This document shows positions 36,116-48,800 of a stretch of DNA of 64,000 nt, piece by piece (within the stretch, counting starts at the first letter, position 1; every line of letters starts with the position of its first letter). The stretch lies in contig JANVFP010000022.1 in NCBI GenBank assembly GCA_027919835.1, positions 310,001 through 374,000 on the forward strand. The letters run 5' to 3'. The position numbers and the translations under genes are program-made. Source of the DNA: Lentinula raphanica (taxonomy: Eukaryota; Basidiomycota; Agaricomycetes; Agaricales; Omphalotaceae). Under the pieces are notes generated by a model. The model made no database searches. It was not told the origin of the DNA and saw only the letters and a program-made list of their open reading frames with translations.

Positions 36116-37584
36116 ATGCAAACCCTTCTCCTCTCGCCCAAGACGGACGAATCAACTACTATCAACGAAAGGGAGGGTCGGAAACCTTCAGCAGGCCGTC
36201 TGAATCTCAACACGAACACAAAGCGACCTTCGTCCAAAGAACGCTCACCTGTGCCCGGCCGTTCCTTGCGCGCTTTCCATGCTGAACCCTATGTCTATTC
36301 TCCTGGGCAGTCAATGTCCATGAAGTATTCTCCGAATACTCTTCTACCCTCTCCGACGTCACATTCACTACCAACGCCCTCCAAGACATCCTTCATCGAT
36401 TCACGACCTTTTTGGCTCACCTTGTATTTTTTCTTCAATCTTGGCTTGACATTATATAACAAGGGTGTCCTTGTTCGTTTCCCGTTCCCTTACACCCTTA
36501 CCGCCATCCACGCACTGTTCGGAAGTTTAGGCGGCGCTGTTCTAGCGCGGTTCCAGGTGTTCGTCCCGCCGAGACTAAAGAAGAATGAAACTACCATTCT
36601 ACTAGCGTTCAGCGTATTGTACTCGGTCAACATCGTCGTCAGCAACGTTTCGTTGCAACTCGTCACTGTTCCGGTACGTTCTCGTCAACATAATCAAAGA
36701 TTGATTTAATCTCTTGTCAACTGTTATCAGTTTCATCAAGTAGTTCGGTCGACTACGCCCATCTTCACCATCATGTTCTCTGCACTGCTCCTTGGCAAAT
36801 CCAGTAGTCGTTGGAGAATTATCACTCTCATTCCTGTGACAGTTGGTGTTGGTCTCGCGTACGTGGAACTTCTTACACGCTTCAATCTCATTGTTTCATC
36901 TCATCATTTCATTTCCCACCATCCAGAACTTATGGTGACTACTACTTCACCCGCTGGGGACTTATCCTCACATTGCTTGGAACCGTTCTCGCCGCATTGA
37001 AGACTATATTCACCAATGTTCTACAGTCGCCCGTGCCATCGCTTACCGATCCTGCCCCGAAATCATTTTTGAGTCAAATTTATCCTTTTTCCATTCTCGC
37101 CCAAGCAAGACTACATCTCAACTCTCTGGCGCTGCTCTCTCTTCTATCCCCGCTCGCTTTTGTACAATGCGTGTTCTTGGCGTATTGGACCGGGGAATTA
37201 GATCGGGTCAGGACGTACTCGCAGCAAGAGATGTCTGGGGCGAGATTGTTGACTTTGGCGTTGAACGGTTGCATTGCGTTTGGATTAAACGTAGTCAGCT
37301 TTTCAGCAAACAAGAAGGTGGGAGCGTTAGGTATCACAGTTGCTGGTAAGCCTCGTTTCCTTGATTCGATGTTGGACATGAGATCTCAATTGATGTGTTG
37401 ATCACTTTTAGCCAACGTTAAGCAGGTTCTTACGATATTATGCGCTGTGATGATGTTTCACCTCAACATTACCGCAATGAACTCATTGGGCATTGTTCTG
37501 ACTCTGCTGGGTGGGGCATGGTACGCTCGAGTAGAATACATGGAGAAGCAGGAGCAACAACAGCTCAGAAATCGTGCCATATAG
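36116..37584 (+). CDS. TPT-type (triose-phosphate/nucleotide-sugar) transporter
   Basis: A Ser/Pro-rich cytosolic N-terminus of about 95 residues precedes the drug/metabolite-transporter fold. The first helices read PFWLTLYFFFNLGLTLYNKG and FPFPYTLTAIHALFGSLGG. The YNK and YPF-like motifs are typical of TPT (SLC35-type) carriers in the Golgi or ER. Later parts are QVVRSTTPIFTIMFSALLLG and the TYGDYYFTRWGLILTLLG helix. The last helices read ALNGCIAFGLNVVSFSANKK and NVKQVLTILCAVMMFHLN. Three introns are visible (near 36675-36730, 36862-36926, and 37347-37410). The substrate cannot be assigned. With two GT90 enzymes in the window a sugar-nucleotide is plausible, but this is speculation. Confidence 0.85.
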
Positions 37585-39208
37585 CATCAGCGGGTAATTC
37601 GATCGGTTTTGATTAATTGAAGAAGTTGTATTGAATCTTCTTCTTTAGCTTTAACCACAGCCTTGGTCCTGGTCGTCGCAAAACGTTTAGGCTATAGTCA
37701 GACACTAGGGTCGTTATCCGGATTTTAGATTCATAGATGCGTTGTGCGTGGCCTGCACATGTATTATCACTATATTCATTTATTAGCCTGGTTCAAACGT
37801 TCTCTCAGTAAAGTAAACCTTCGAATTCGTTCGCGATAATCCCCAGCACTATGCCCTACGTTTCCATTAGACTACACCTCACATCGCTCTGGTTCAGCCA
37901 TAGACACTATTTCTATGCTCCACATCGTGTATTTTTTGGGTTTTCATATGTGCGTAGATAGATATGTTCTCGTTCTATTCCATGTGCCATATTGCATATG
38001 AAAGCAACCTTGTCCATACGTCGTTCGTTTTACACTCGCACAATCCTTTTCTTCGCCTGTCCATATTCCTATCCTATGTGCATAGCTAATACCTCCGCAA
38101 TAGCATGTGTACACTACTGTCGAAACTCCCTTGGGATGGAAAGGAACTCTCAGAAGACCGATAAGGAGTTAGGCCACCGCCTGCTACCATTTAGGAGCTG
38201 TTAGGAGTTTTGGGAACTCAATGAAAAGGGAATTCGAGACCGACCTGGCAAATATTTCAAGTTGACCCCTGTCCGTCGCCTTCTCTTTTCTGGAACTCTA
38301 TAGAACTCTATACGATAACGAAAGGACAAGGAAAAGCAGGGAAAAGCAAAGGTTCGGAACTGCGAATCACCGACAGCCATAAAGTTCAAACGAACCTCGC
38401 TCTGAGATGCTCGCGCCCGAGGCATAACATCATGGCATAACCTGATATCATTATACTATAGTAGTCGTATGTATTCACTGTTTCTTTAAAGCTGAGTGAT
38501 CTTCATGTTTCCTCTCCATGTTTATCGTGAGACGGTGCCCGTGAATGTCGTGAGGTACAAGTAACTCAGACTGAAGGCCCTCAAGCCCCGAGTCCAATTG
38601 GTTCGGAAGGTTACAGATAGACCACAGCATTCTGTTCAGCTTCCCGTCCGGCCGCTATGTGCTTTAGCCTGCAGGTATCGCCCTGTGTCGACATACTTAC
38701 ATTGACAATATTTAGGGGAGTTGAAGCTTTGAAGCCCTAATGCAGTCCTCGAGGCAGCAGGAGGCAGCCCGCACGGAATTACAAAAGGCATATGAAGGAA
38801 GGAAAATACTCGGCTCCACCAAACGGTGGGGTCCCGCAAAGGAACAGCCGGGCTTAGTATACCTAGCAAAAAATTGCTCGAGGACAAAACGTGTTTGCGA
38901 GAAATTTGAGAGCTTACTGATCCTGGAATAGAGGGACAGAATTCATCAAAACTCATAATGCAAGCTTAACGATCAAAAAGACACTCATTCCGACTGAAGG
39001 GAAGGTTAAGAGATATTGATATCGATTGAAATGCTATGCTACAGTTGTGGGTAATAGGTATCGATGAATATTGCAAGATATGATATCAGATGGAAGCAAA
39101 TGATGTGATGTAGACATACAAGCTTGCAAAGAGAAAACGATTTCAAGGTATGATTCGTTGCAGATCGTTAGGATAAAGCAATGCGACATGATTTTCAAAG
39201 CCCGGGTT
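37585..39208. other. Intergenic, 1.6 kb, no gene seen
   Basis: Convergent 3' flanks of the transporter and GT90 copy 2. I see only short open frames (such as 38740-38931) without domains, and a small direct repeat GAACTCTATA at 38292-38312. No tRNA-like B box was found by eye. Confidence 0.5.
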
Positions 39209-41759
39209 TCACACCTTCATCGTCACGGCTTCCCGGTCAACTGCGTCCAACCGCGCCCATTCAAGAGCGAGCCGATAAACGTAGGCTTCCATATCAACTT
39301 TCCGAGCAATGGTGTTCTTCCATTTCTTGCCCGCTTGAGCGATGTGTTGTAAACGCGCGTCACCATCAGGAGCACCAGGAATAGCAGGGACCTTTGTGCC
39401 AGGAGGGAAAAGTGGTGCACCAGTCTCAGGGTCAACGGCATCGCCGTGGACTTCTTCGACGACCTCCGCAGGAATGCCGGAGAAGTAGCCAAAGATATTA
39501 TAGATCTCTTCGTAGGAGGACGAGAGAGGGATGTAGTGCAACCAAGGTTCGATCCAGTCAGAGAAGAACTCCTCATAGACCGTACTCTTAACCGGCACTG
39601 AGTCGGATGCAAGGAAAGACATGAATCGTCCCGAGTAGGACATTCCATCAAGGTCGAGCAAGTACTTGTATTGCCAGTGGTTGCCTGAAAAGCGATCATG
39701 ATCTTCGAAGCCAGAACGACGAAAGAATAAATTTACCTAGAGAAACACCCTCGGCGAATCTATGTTCCTCTTGAAGCTTCTTCAACCCTCCAGGATATTG
39801 ATTCGCATTCGAAGCTTTCACAAAAGCGACGTCCATCAGAGCTTTGTTCAGGGCGGCGATGGGAATTTTGTGTGCTTTGAGGGGTGCATCAACGTTGGTA
39901 GGACTGCGAGGGGTAGTACTAGATGACGACACAGAGGTAGACGAGACATTGGCAATAGGGTTTGTGTTGGGTACCCAAATCTCAACGTCGCCTTCAGCGT
40001 CCCAATCTGCCATACGAACAGCCCGATGACGTTGGTAAAGGGCGGCGAAGCCCGCAGGAGAGTTACCCCCACCAGTGGTAGCTCCGCGCCAGAACATTTT
40101 GTTTCGCTTGCTTTCTTTTCCAGTTCTGCTGTTCCTTGGAGGGTGGGATGTGTTGTTGTGGCCATCGAATTTGGGATCAATGACTGAAGATAAAACTCGA
40201 TATCGACAGAGATGATACAAATTGAACTTGGACGTACTGAGGTCACGATCGTCAACGCCACCCTGGCCGTCTGGTCCAGCGTCAGTCAAATCACCCCAGG
40301 CAACCTCACCGAGGTCAACCGAATGCACTTTTTGGTGGGCTTTGTCCCAGCCGTATGTGTACGCCTTAGTTGAACCGTAGTAATAGTGAGAAGGAATCTG
40401 GGAAACGGATGAGTTAATGATAGAGGTTAAACTTTGATGAAAGAAACATACCTTAATATCACCGAAACCCTTTGCTCTAGCGGGACTGAGGACAGGGTAG
40501 AGATCATCCAGAGTACGCCAGTCACTGAAAAAGTGGCCCTGAGTGTAATGGAGATGGGGTTGTTCGCAGTATGACACTGTATTAAACGAAGTCGAAGAGC
40601 TGAATGCGAAAGGGGTTGGTACGGTCGCATCTATGAAACGAAGGTAAGAGACATGTAACAATTCTCGAAAAAGGAGCTAACCAGTAGTACCTCCAGTGAC
40701 GAGGTGATGGTGCGAAGGAGAAGCACCTTCGACTAGCGCGCTGCGTATGCTGGTGTACGATTTCCTTGCAGGGGATGTAGGCGGGCAAGTCCGACGCCAT
40801 TTGTCCCAGACATTGCCGGCGCCTCTCCAGTCAGGGTGGAAGTTAGAAAGAGGGTGAAGCGTGTCCTTAGTATCGTGAGGGGCAGTATCTTCGATGTAGG
40901 AGCGGTTCCCCATTCCAAGGCCAATCTTCCCACCAGTTGTCCCGCCCTGGCCAGCGACCGCCCATCGGTCCCAAGGTATAATGACTCTGCCTTCGGCTTT
41001 GGCATTGACAGGGAAGTCCATGTCCGGTAGATCAGCAGCGGATGCACCAAGCATGGCTTTCAGTCCATGAGCTCGGGCGGAAACTTCGTCGTCGACGAAT
41101 CCATCTTTACTAATAGAGATGGTGGAGAGATTACCCTTACGAACTTGAACCAAGTCGATGGAGGCAACACTAGCGACTTCAGCTATGCGTCGTCGCATTT
41201 CGTGTCCACCACCTAGAGCCCACCCTTGACGGTCCAAACCGGATCCGGGACGAGATGGGTCTTCGTCTCCGTCTGTATAATCCCCCAATTCCTTCTGACC
41301 CCTCAAAGCGTAGAAAGGGGCCAAATCGCGCATTAGAGTGTCGTATTCGTCGACTAAAATTACATTGTTCTTTGTTGCAAACTCCCACCATTTGTCGAAA
41401 CCTTTTGGGGGAGACATGCCATATCGGTGTTTGTACTCCTCGATGGCTTCAGAGAGAGTTTTCGATTGTTTGTCGATCTTGGCTTGGAAGCGCTCCTCAG
41501 CCTCTTTCATCATGCGAGTGATGGGATGCGTTGAGTAGCTAAGGGCAGACGGATGACTCGAAGTACTCGGAGAGGAAGAGGTGAATGAGGATATGGGGAT
41601 CCCAATGGGCACGCCAACCTTGAAAACGGTGACGGTAGAGCAAGCAAGCAAAGTTAAAATGAGCAGTGGTCGCCATCTTCTTTGTGAAAAACGATGTTGA
41701 TTAGAGACGGTCCACGGTGAGTCACTAGGGACACGCGTGAGCATAGGACGAGTAGACAT
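39209..41759 (-). CDS. Glycosyltransferase family 90 (CAP10-like), copy 2
   Basis: Type II membrane protein. Basic N-terminus with RFSQRRWRPLLILTLLACST as anchor, then a Ser/Thr-rich stem. Family parts: AIEEYKHRYGMSPPKGFDKW, LHYTQGHFFSDWRTLDDLYP, MFWRGATTGGGNSPAGF, YKYLLDLDGMSYSGRFMSFL and WIEPWLHYIPLSSSYEEIYN. About five exons; the first is the longest (to 40680) and the last ends VDREAVTMKV at 39209. Similarity to copy 1 is limited to the catalytic motifs, so this is an old paralog, not a recent duplicate. Probable role is Golgi transfer of a sugar (xylose in the known relatives) onto wall glycans or glycolipids. A TATA box lies 54 bp upstream. Confidence 0.88.
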
Positions 41760-42510
41760 TGAAGATGTTGTAGATTGAGTTGAGATGGTTGAGCATGGGT
41801 CGAAGAGACTACCTTTTATAAGCCATCCGCTCTCCTGTCTCAGTCAAAAAATCCTAGACCAATGGTCTGGCCATATCGCAAAACAGGTCCTAGGCAAAAA
41901 TGTCGCAGTGAGGCTCTCAGACAATGCGTTCGGGGGTGTCAGGAGAACACAGAGATGAGGGGTAGCGGAAGTAGGAGGAGGAGGCTGATGGGGGTAGAAT
42001 GACCAAAAATGACAAGCAGGAAGCGATAGGCTATAGCAGACAGGTAGGGAATGCACGTTCAACTTTATGCATTGTGATGTATTGCAACAAACTGCCCAAG
42101 AAAAGTGAAGACCAGCAAGACACAAGGTATTGTACTTACGGGATATAATTCAAGGAGTGTGTCGCACCGCAGGCATTTTGAAGGTAACGTCCAGCCTGAG
42201 GGACGAGTCAGCACAGCGAGGGAGCTCTATCCTCTATTCTGGGGGAACATATCAAGGAGCAATTGCACTCACAAGGGAAAGAACACAGTTCAAAGACTCC
42301 ATTCCAGACTGAGGAAGAGTTGGAGTGGTAACTCGATTAAGGTGACTAGCGCTCACGCTGACAGTGACAGGCGCTAAGTTTGTTGGGCGTTTGCTTACAT
42401 AATTCATGGCTGGAACAGAGGGAACGCGATTCGATTCGATACTGCTACAGAAGATGAGATATCAACTAAGGATATAGAGAATCAGCAACCCCAGGACGTT
42501 TAGGAAAACA
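41760..42510. other. Intergenic
   Basis: About 750 bp: promoter of GT90 copy 2 and 3' flank of the next minus-strand gene. A 90-codon plus-strand frame (42105-42377) lacks any domain and is not called. Confidence 0.5.
41813..41820 (-). promoter_or_regulatory. TATA box of GT90 copy 2
   Basis: TATAAAAG on the minus strand within CTTATAAAAGG, 54 bp before the ATG at 41759. Good consensus and a plausible distance for a short 5' UTR. Confidence 0.55.
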
Positions 42511-43404
42511 TCAAAACAGTGAGTCAGTTTGCGTACTATCCGATGTCCCACTAGTAGGACGAGGTCGGAAAACTCTGACAATGAGACGAGTGCGCCTTCT
42601 GTTCCTGACACTGAGACCATTCGAGTCTCGTCGCGATTTCCGAATGGACAGCCCGAGTACATGCCCAATATTGACCCAAAAACCAAAGAACGCCGAGGAC
42701 TTCTTCCTTTCCCTGCGTTCTAAAGCCCGTCGTCGTTTGTGACTTTTCTTGATCAGAGCGATATGCTCCGCCACTCTCTTCTCTTCAGCTTTCTTAGCCT
42801 CCTCCGCTTCCGCCAGCTCACCCTTCGTACCGATTTCGAACAACGGCTGATTCAACAAGATATCCTCCAACTCCCTTGCCGTCGCCATTGACTCGTAATC
42901 GATCTCGTATTTGACATCGCGCCCGATCCCAATTTTCTTCACCTCTGGGATCTTCACCTCCTCTCCCCACCAGAGTTTACAGACATGCCGCATGAGCAAA
43001 ATGTCATGTACGGGGACTTTCCACGCCGCAAGGCCCAGCATCGCCCTCTGCCGATTCATTTCCTCGATACGAGAGGTCAAGAAGGCTTGTAGTTCAGTAA
43101 CGTCGGGTTCGTCTCCAAGTTTATCAAAGTGAAGAAGCCGTCGTTCGAACTGGGCGAAAGGCATCCCGCTCCAAGACGATCGAGAGGCGGCGGGAGGCAT
43201 ATAGTCGCGGAGATTGGAGATGGGGCGTGGAGGAAGGGATTTGTCTCCTACCATCCGAACAGGAGAAGGAAGACACGTCAAGAGAGAGGACGACGAGTTG
43301 CGTTTAATGGCAAGTCCGCGAGGAAGGTGGGGGCGACGAAGAGCTGTACCAGCAGCTGTGGAAGGATATTGATGTTTGTGAAGATTGGGAGAGTGAGAAT
43401 CCAT
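42511..43404 (-). CDS. Uncharacterised basic protein, 297 aa, single exon
   Basis: Not recognised. One uninterrupted frame, unusual among its intron-rich neighbours. The first 70 residues are Ser/Pro-rich with LPPRPISNLRDYMPPAASRS. A helical region follows, FAQFERRLLHFDKLGDEPDV and LTSRIEEMNRQRAMLGLAAW. Then comes a coiled stretch rich in Glu/Lys (ELAEAEEAKKAEEKRVAEHI). It continues with a strongly basic segment (KKSHKRRRALERRERKKSS), which could be a nuclear or nucleic-acid-binding signal, and an Arg-rich tail. I see no catalytic motif. Confidence 0.65.
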   Translation of the reverse strand: MDSHSPNLHKHQYPSTAAGTALRRPHLPRGLAIKRNSSSSLLTCLPSPVRMVGDKSLPPRPISNLRDYMPPAASRSSWSGMPFAQFERRLLHFDKLGDEPDVTELQAFLTSRIEEMNRQRAMLGLAAWKVPVHDILLMRHVCKLWWGEEVKIPEVKKIGIGRDVKYEIDYESMATARELEDILLNQPLFEIGTKGELAEAEEAKKAEEKRVAEHIALIKKSHKRRRALERRERKKSSAFFGFWVNIGHVLGLSIRKSRRDSNGLSVRNRRRTRLIVRVFRPRPTSGTSDSTQTDSLF

Positions 43405-43826
43405 GTTGTGAATGTGGTCCTGGTTATTGATCTAGCCAGAGATATGTCCGAAGATGTAAGAGTGAGTTTGTGATCGTGGTTCTCATTGACGATAGTGCTT
43501 AAATAAAGATGCGAAGTGGCTTGGACAACCTTTTGTGACATGGCCCAAAGAGCTGAAGCACAATGGGCCATGGACTCGTGGAGATCAAGCACAAAATGAG
43601 CCGTTTGACGTTTACCATTTTTGGATATCTAAGCAGTGAACATGGGGGCGAACAAAGGAATCTGCCGTGGTTAATCAGGGTTGCAGAAAGGAACGAGGCA
43701 GAGGTTCTTGTTCTTTGACCATCGATGACAATTGCGATACGAAGAGGAAGAGAGACCTAAACGCCGTTTGTACATGGTCTAGGATCGATTGTCGATGGAA
43801 ATCGTACATACAAAGTAACCGTAGTG
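43405..43826. other. Intergenic
   Basis: About 420 bp between the single-exon gene start and the SPT4 stop, both on the minus strand. Nothing recognised. Confidence 0.5.
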
Positions 43827-44302
43827 TCAATCTTGGTCGCTCTGGTCTCTCGGACGATACTTGATTCCTCGACTATCCAGTTCTGCTTCAACGTCCTCCG
43901 GTACTCGGCCTTTGACTCGAGCTGCATACATGCCGCGAACATATTTTGCTAGAATCAGCGTGAATTGAGTTGGATGACATCGGCATTTGCCAATTAAGGA
44001 CACACCAGTTCGCTGCCATCGAGCAACCCAACTAGCTTCAGGATCTATAAGTGCAATCACACCGTCGTAATATGATGTGGTGCATGCAAGTATTCGGTCT
44101 GGGTTATCTTTTAACTTTGATACGGATGAGTAATGAAAACGATGTGAATTAGGAATCTGCTACTTGCTTGTAGAATCTCTTCACAATTAGGGCAGCCAAT
44201 ATTCCTGAAGTCTGAAGAAGTTTGTATGATGGAACAGAGGAGACAAGCTCGTAGATGTCTGCTTTTTGTCGGAGGAATAATCGCACTGGCTGCGTCGCTC
44301 AT
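43827..44302 (-). CDS. SPT4: Transcription elongation factor SPT4
   Basis: Small partner of Spt5 in DSIF, which keeps RNA polymerase II processive. The zinc finger is LRACLLCSIIQTSSDF and GCPNCEEIL (C-x2-C, C-x2-C). After splicing the core reads LKDNPDRILACTTSYYDGVI, LIDPEASWVARWQRT and KYVRGMYAARVKGRVPEDV, the usual Spt4 fold. Intron 1 (44115-44167) has a GC-AG donor (GCAAGT). A GT donor at GTAGCA gives a stop at once. Intron 2 is 57 nt, a multiple of three, and free of stops, so it is easily mistaken for coding sequence (it would insert VSLIGKCRCHPTQFTLIL). Family alignment favours its removal. The start lies 98 bp from the divergent carrier gene. Confidence 0.88.
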
Positions 44303-44400
44303 GGTGGTTAAGACGAAAACTTTAGCGGGCCGAAACTTTGAAACTCTGTCTTATACATCCACTGCCCTCCCACTCTCACACATCCTCCAGCTCACTTCAC

Positions 44401-45720
44401 ATGAAAAATGTCGGCCAGCAGATAACTTCGGGTGGGTCAATGAGCTCACTAGTCTCCTTATTAGTTCTTATGAGTTCAAAAGGCGCCTTGTCCGGCTTCA
44501 CTTCGACAATTGCTTTGCAACCTTGTACGGCTTAGGCATATTCTCCTCCGTCATATTGACCAAACCCCATTGTAGTCGACCTTTTGAAGACCCGGCTACA
44601 ACAAGGAGACAGCTATCAGCAATGCAAGTGCGTTATTGACAGTATAGGGGAGTTCGACAATTGACCCCACTTTTCATAGTGTATCCATCCTAAAGACTAC
44701 AAGGGAGGTTTTGGAATCAAATGGAGTTCGTGGACTTTGGAGGGGAACAGCAGCCTCCTTGATGCGGTGTGTAACTTGATAAACTACATATCGTCTCTCC
44801 TCATGTATACATATCTAGTAACATCCCCGGTGTAGCGCTATACATGACTAGCTTAACCCAGCTTCGGTCCCTCATGGCTTCAACTCGATACTTCACTGTC
44901 CCTCTTGTCCCAACACATACGAATGCAACGCACAACTCCGTGCTGCCCAAGCTTACGAATGCGGGCAACCTCGTCGCTGGTGCAACGACCCGAGTGGGAG
45001 TAGGGCTCCTAATGAATCCTCTTACGCTGCTCAAAGCAAGATACGAGGTAGGACTAATACTTTACTGGAAAGGAAATGCATTGATCTTCCAAGAGTAATA
45101 TATACGCATACCAAACACTATCTGGAGCTTTCAGCTCTTTAGTCAAATCAGGCCCTACCGAGCTTCTACGGGGTGTATCGGCTTCATCGCTTAGAGACGC
45201 ACCTTACGCTGGATTATTCGTCGTGTTTTACGAGTCACTCAAAAAACACGCTTGTAAGAAATTATCCCGAACTATCAGTCCATGATCAATTCCTGACAAA
45301 ATTTCTTGTAGCTCTTGTCTTAATGCCAACCTCTCATACGCAATCCTCAATGTTGCACAGTGGCTCTGCGGCAGCAGCAGGCGCTCTGGCGACTCTAGCT
45401 ACTCATCCCTTCGATGTCATCAAGGTGCCGTCTTCGCTGGTTCCGCATCTAGTAGCATTGCTGATAAACTTTTCTCTAGACCAAATTACAAGTCCGAACA
45501 GAGAGTCAATATCATAGCTTCAGGTCGACGGTACGGACTATCTGGAGGGTGAGCATGGGTCCGCCGCCTCTTTCTCTCAAATCTCACACTCCTTCTTGTG
45601 TAGTATCGAGGTATACGTGGTTACTTTGACGGGGCCTCACTTCGACTATCACGAAAGGTGTTGAGTTCAGCCATAGGATGGGCAGTCTACGAGTTCATTT
45701 TGATGTCTGTGTGGACTTAA
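44401..45720 (+). CDS. HEM25: Mitochondrial glycine carrier HEM25/SLC25A38
   Basis: Three-fold mitochondrial carrier repeats can be assembled across about seven short introns. They read GALSGFTSTIALQP then FDLLKTRLQQG, with the Px(D/E)xxK signature. Next come VRGLWRGTAASLMRNIPGVA and LYMTSLTQLRSLM, then GNLVAGATTRVGVGLLMNP and LTLLKARYESNIYAYQTL. The repeats continue with ELLRGVSASSLRDAPYAGLF, ATLATHPFDVIKTKLQVRTE, and RGIRGYFDGASLRLSRK. The protein brings glycine into mitochondria for the first step of haem synthesis. The stop is at 45720. The start is uncertain: Met at 44401 gives MKNVGQQITSGG before the first helix; 44338 and 44470 are alternatives. Confidence 0.87.
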
Positions 45721-45810
45721 CTAGAGACTTCGATTCCAAAGCAGTATATCCTGTAATTACTTGTATTGTACCCTCTATGTAGTTTCTGAGCTCCAGTAAT
45801 CCCACACAGC

Positions 45811-48800
45811 TCAAACATCATCCTCCCAGTTGTCCGGAATAGCCTCCTTCGAAAAATCATGGCTACTATCGATTTGAGGTGAAGCGTTATGTGGTACTCC
45901 CACAGGGCCTGGTTCAAGAGGCCTCGAGGGAGCAGGAGACCCTACTCTACTGGCACTGGCACTGGCGACATTAGGAGTGTTCGCCCTGGCATCGACAGTA
46001 GGGGCCGGAGCTACGACAGCAGTCCAACCGCGCAGAGCCCCTGCAGTAGAAGGACTAGGTTTGACTGAATCGTTGACAGAAGTCGGCCTCGGAGTTGCCA
46101 GTCCCCCTCGAAGGTTGCCTAGTTTTCCGAGATTGTTAGGTTGAGTACTGTTAGATGTGGATTTGTTGGCTATGAAAGTCGAAAGAAGAGGGGTCGGAAT
46201 ACGCGTGTCAATACGACGGCTGAGTTGTACGCTATACGAGTGTTTTAGTAGATGCTACTAACAAATCAATGTTATAAAGGATTTACCTGCGATGCGGGTC
46301 TTGTCCTACCATGTGGGAGTCCATTCTATATAGTCCGACCAGCTGTGGAAAACGTGAGCGTTTCGTCCAACAAGAAAATTTAGTTTGTTCTTACCTTGGA
46401 TACGAAGTTTCGCTTCTCATGAGGCATAGGAGGGAGCACTTGATTTGTTTTGCTCGATCGGACGAAACTAAGAGATCATAACATGAGAACGGCAACAATG
46501 ATGGACAAAAGATAACCAACTCACTCAGCTAATGCATCCTCAACAAGTTTCAAGAACTTTGAATTCGCTCGCGCAAACGCCACAAGCTCGTCACTGTACG
46601 TGACCTCCGCCATCAATCCTCCTCCACTAGGTTTGATACCCAATGCATCTGCTAACCTCGCATTTCTCTTCTTTATCGCACATTCCGTAGTACACTTCAG
46701 GGTCTGCCCTTTGGCTGAGCCAGCAGGATTGCTTGTACACTTCCCACACGCCACTGCCTGACGAATCCTTCCACACTCGCAGGTGAGTTCTATCCTAGTT
46801 TGACACGGCTCGTCTTCGTCACAGCTTGTAGGTGCATGGCATAGGTTCGTACATGGATGTACGTCAGGAAGACACAACTTCCTCGCCTTCCCGCACATAC
46901 TCGTACAAGCCCCACATTCTCCTGCGTGGCATTTGCGGTCACATTTGTGACCCCCGCATGACAGGAGCTTTCCACAAACGAGACCACAGGAGACTTTCTC
47001 AGAATCGAGCGAGCAGCGGATGTTTGGGAGGATTTTCTTGCCACAGGCGCACAGCTTTTCGGTCAAATGGACGCAAGGAGGACAGCTTGTATCCGGGAAA
47101 TGACACGTATGGGGCGTCGGAGGATGTCCACAAGGCGGTGGAGGCAGAGAACATGGATAGCTGCAGTGTATTTTGGTGCCGCAAGGTATTGGGGGTTCTT
47201 GAACTGTTCGACCACAGAAACAGATCAACTATAGGACGATGCATTGAGTGTACTGAATGAAATAGAAAGAGATATGCACATACTTCTTCGAAGGAACTCC
47301 TCAAACAAGGATGACAAGGTCCTCTATGATCCCGTTCTTCGCAGCGATGATTACCACAGCTCAACATTCTACCACAAGCGCGATCGCATTCATGCAAACC
47401 ATCAGGATCGGCATCCAACTGAGTTGCGACAGCCTTCATCTTTCCTTTGGCGACTGAGGCAAGAGGACAGCAGACTCGATGACACTGATGCTTGCCACAA
47501 GCTCGCATAGCCATGCATGGTCGTTCACAGAGAATTTCCTGTTCCTTTACTAAGCCTGCTTCTTCATCTAGAACGTGGAGTTCCCCGCATTTCAGCGTTC
47601 TGATAGTACTTCCGCATCGGCATGGTCTGACTATATCGACGGAGCAGGGTGGGCAAGTTGTTGATGTATGGCATTTTGCTTGACACTGATGCTCGCAGTA
47701 TGGGAGATGTTTGAGGCAAACGGAAGCGCACGTCGGTATCGGGTCGGTACAGTGTAATCGAACTGGAAGTGCCTCAATGCCTGGGGAAGAGGAGGAGGCA
47801 ATGGGCTGCTTTCCACAAGGACATGTAGTTATTCGGTCGGGAGACACTGGGCAGTGTCCCAGCTGACTATGAGAAGCTGGTGGATGACAAGACTTCATGC
47901 AATGATGACTGCCACAATCGAACGACTTCCCACAAACGGTACGACAACCAAATCCTTTCCTCGGTTCTTGCATGTACTCGGTCGAGCGGTCATCGCAGCC
48001 GACAGATCCAGCCCATACATCCCCTTCTCCACAACTGACCACCTTCTGTTCTCTCTCGCACCAGCAACTGATATTGTCTTTCCTCTCGCACGGAGAACAA
48101 GCACCAGGGTGACAGGTTTGCTGGCATTGGTGTTTACCACAGTCAAGCATCTTGGAGCAAATCTGCCCACATGATACCTGAGTGCTTTCACCGCAGCGGA
48201 CGGAGACAGTCTGTTTGCGTATACACGCGCACGGTATGTCCAGGATGATCTTGCATGGTGGGCACGGGCCAGGATGACATAGTAAAGGACAAGGGTGAGA
48301 GCAGGAGGTTCGTGGGCGAGAACAGGCGTTACCACAGGAATGGGGAGTTCCCAGATGGCTGCTCGGAGAGCGAGTTGAGCCGCAAAAGCACCTAGATCAG
48401 ATGTTAAGAGAAGTCGCTAAAGTTTGTAGCGCACAACATACATATAGCCTTTGATGAGCTTGTTTCTTTTACCTTGACACCCGGGACATCTCCATTCGCC
48501 ATCTTTACCAAATTCTTCTCGGGCTTCCCAGGCTGCTTTCACTTCCTTATAGTTCTTCTCTGCCCAATCTCGGATACATTTCAGATGAAATGTCGTCCAA
48601 CAGTATTGAGACTGATGAGCAGGATCGGTCTCTAGCATAGGAATCAGAGGAGAGCAGCTCCATGTAGGCTGTTTGGGATGAATGGACGAAAAGCAGATGA
48701 GACAATCTGGGTAGGGATATGTGCTGAGTTCCCGGATGAGATGGGATGTCAAATCGTCAGCATCCGCTTGGTTAGAAGTCTTCTTCGGGCGACGCCGAGG

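Noticed and set aside
38740..38931. 63-codon frame in the 1.6-kb intergenic region
   Set aside because: Short, unlike any domain, no conserved context.
44226..44639. Long plus-strand frame starting MMEQRRQARRCLL
   Set aside because: Antisense of SPT4 exon 1 running into HEM25; the hydrophobic stretch comes from the reverse strand of the zinc finger.
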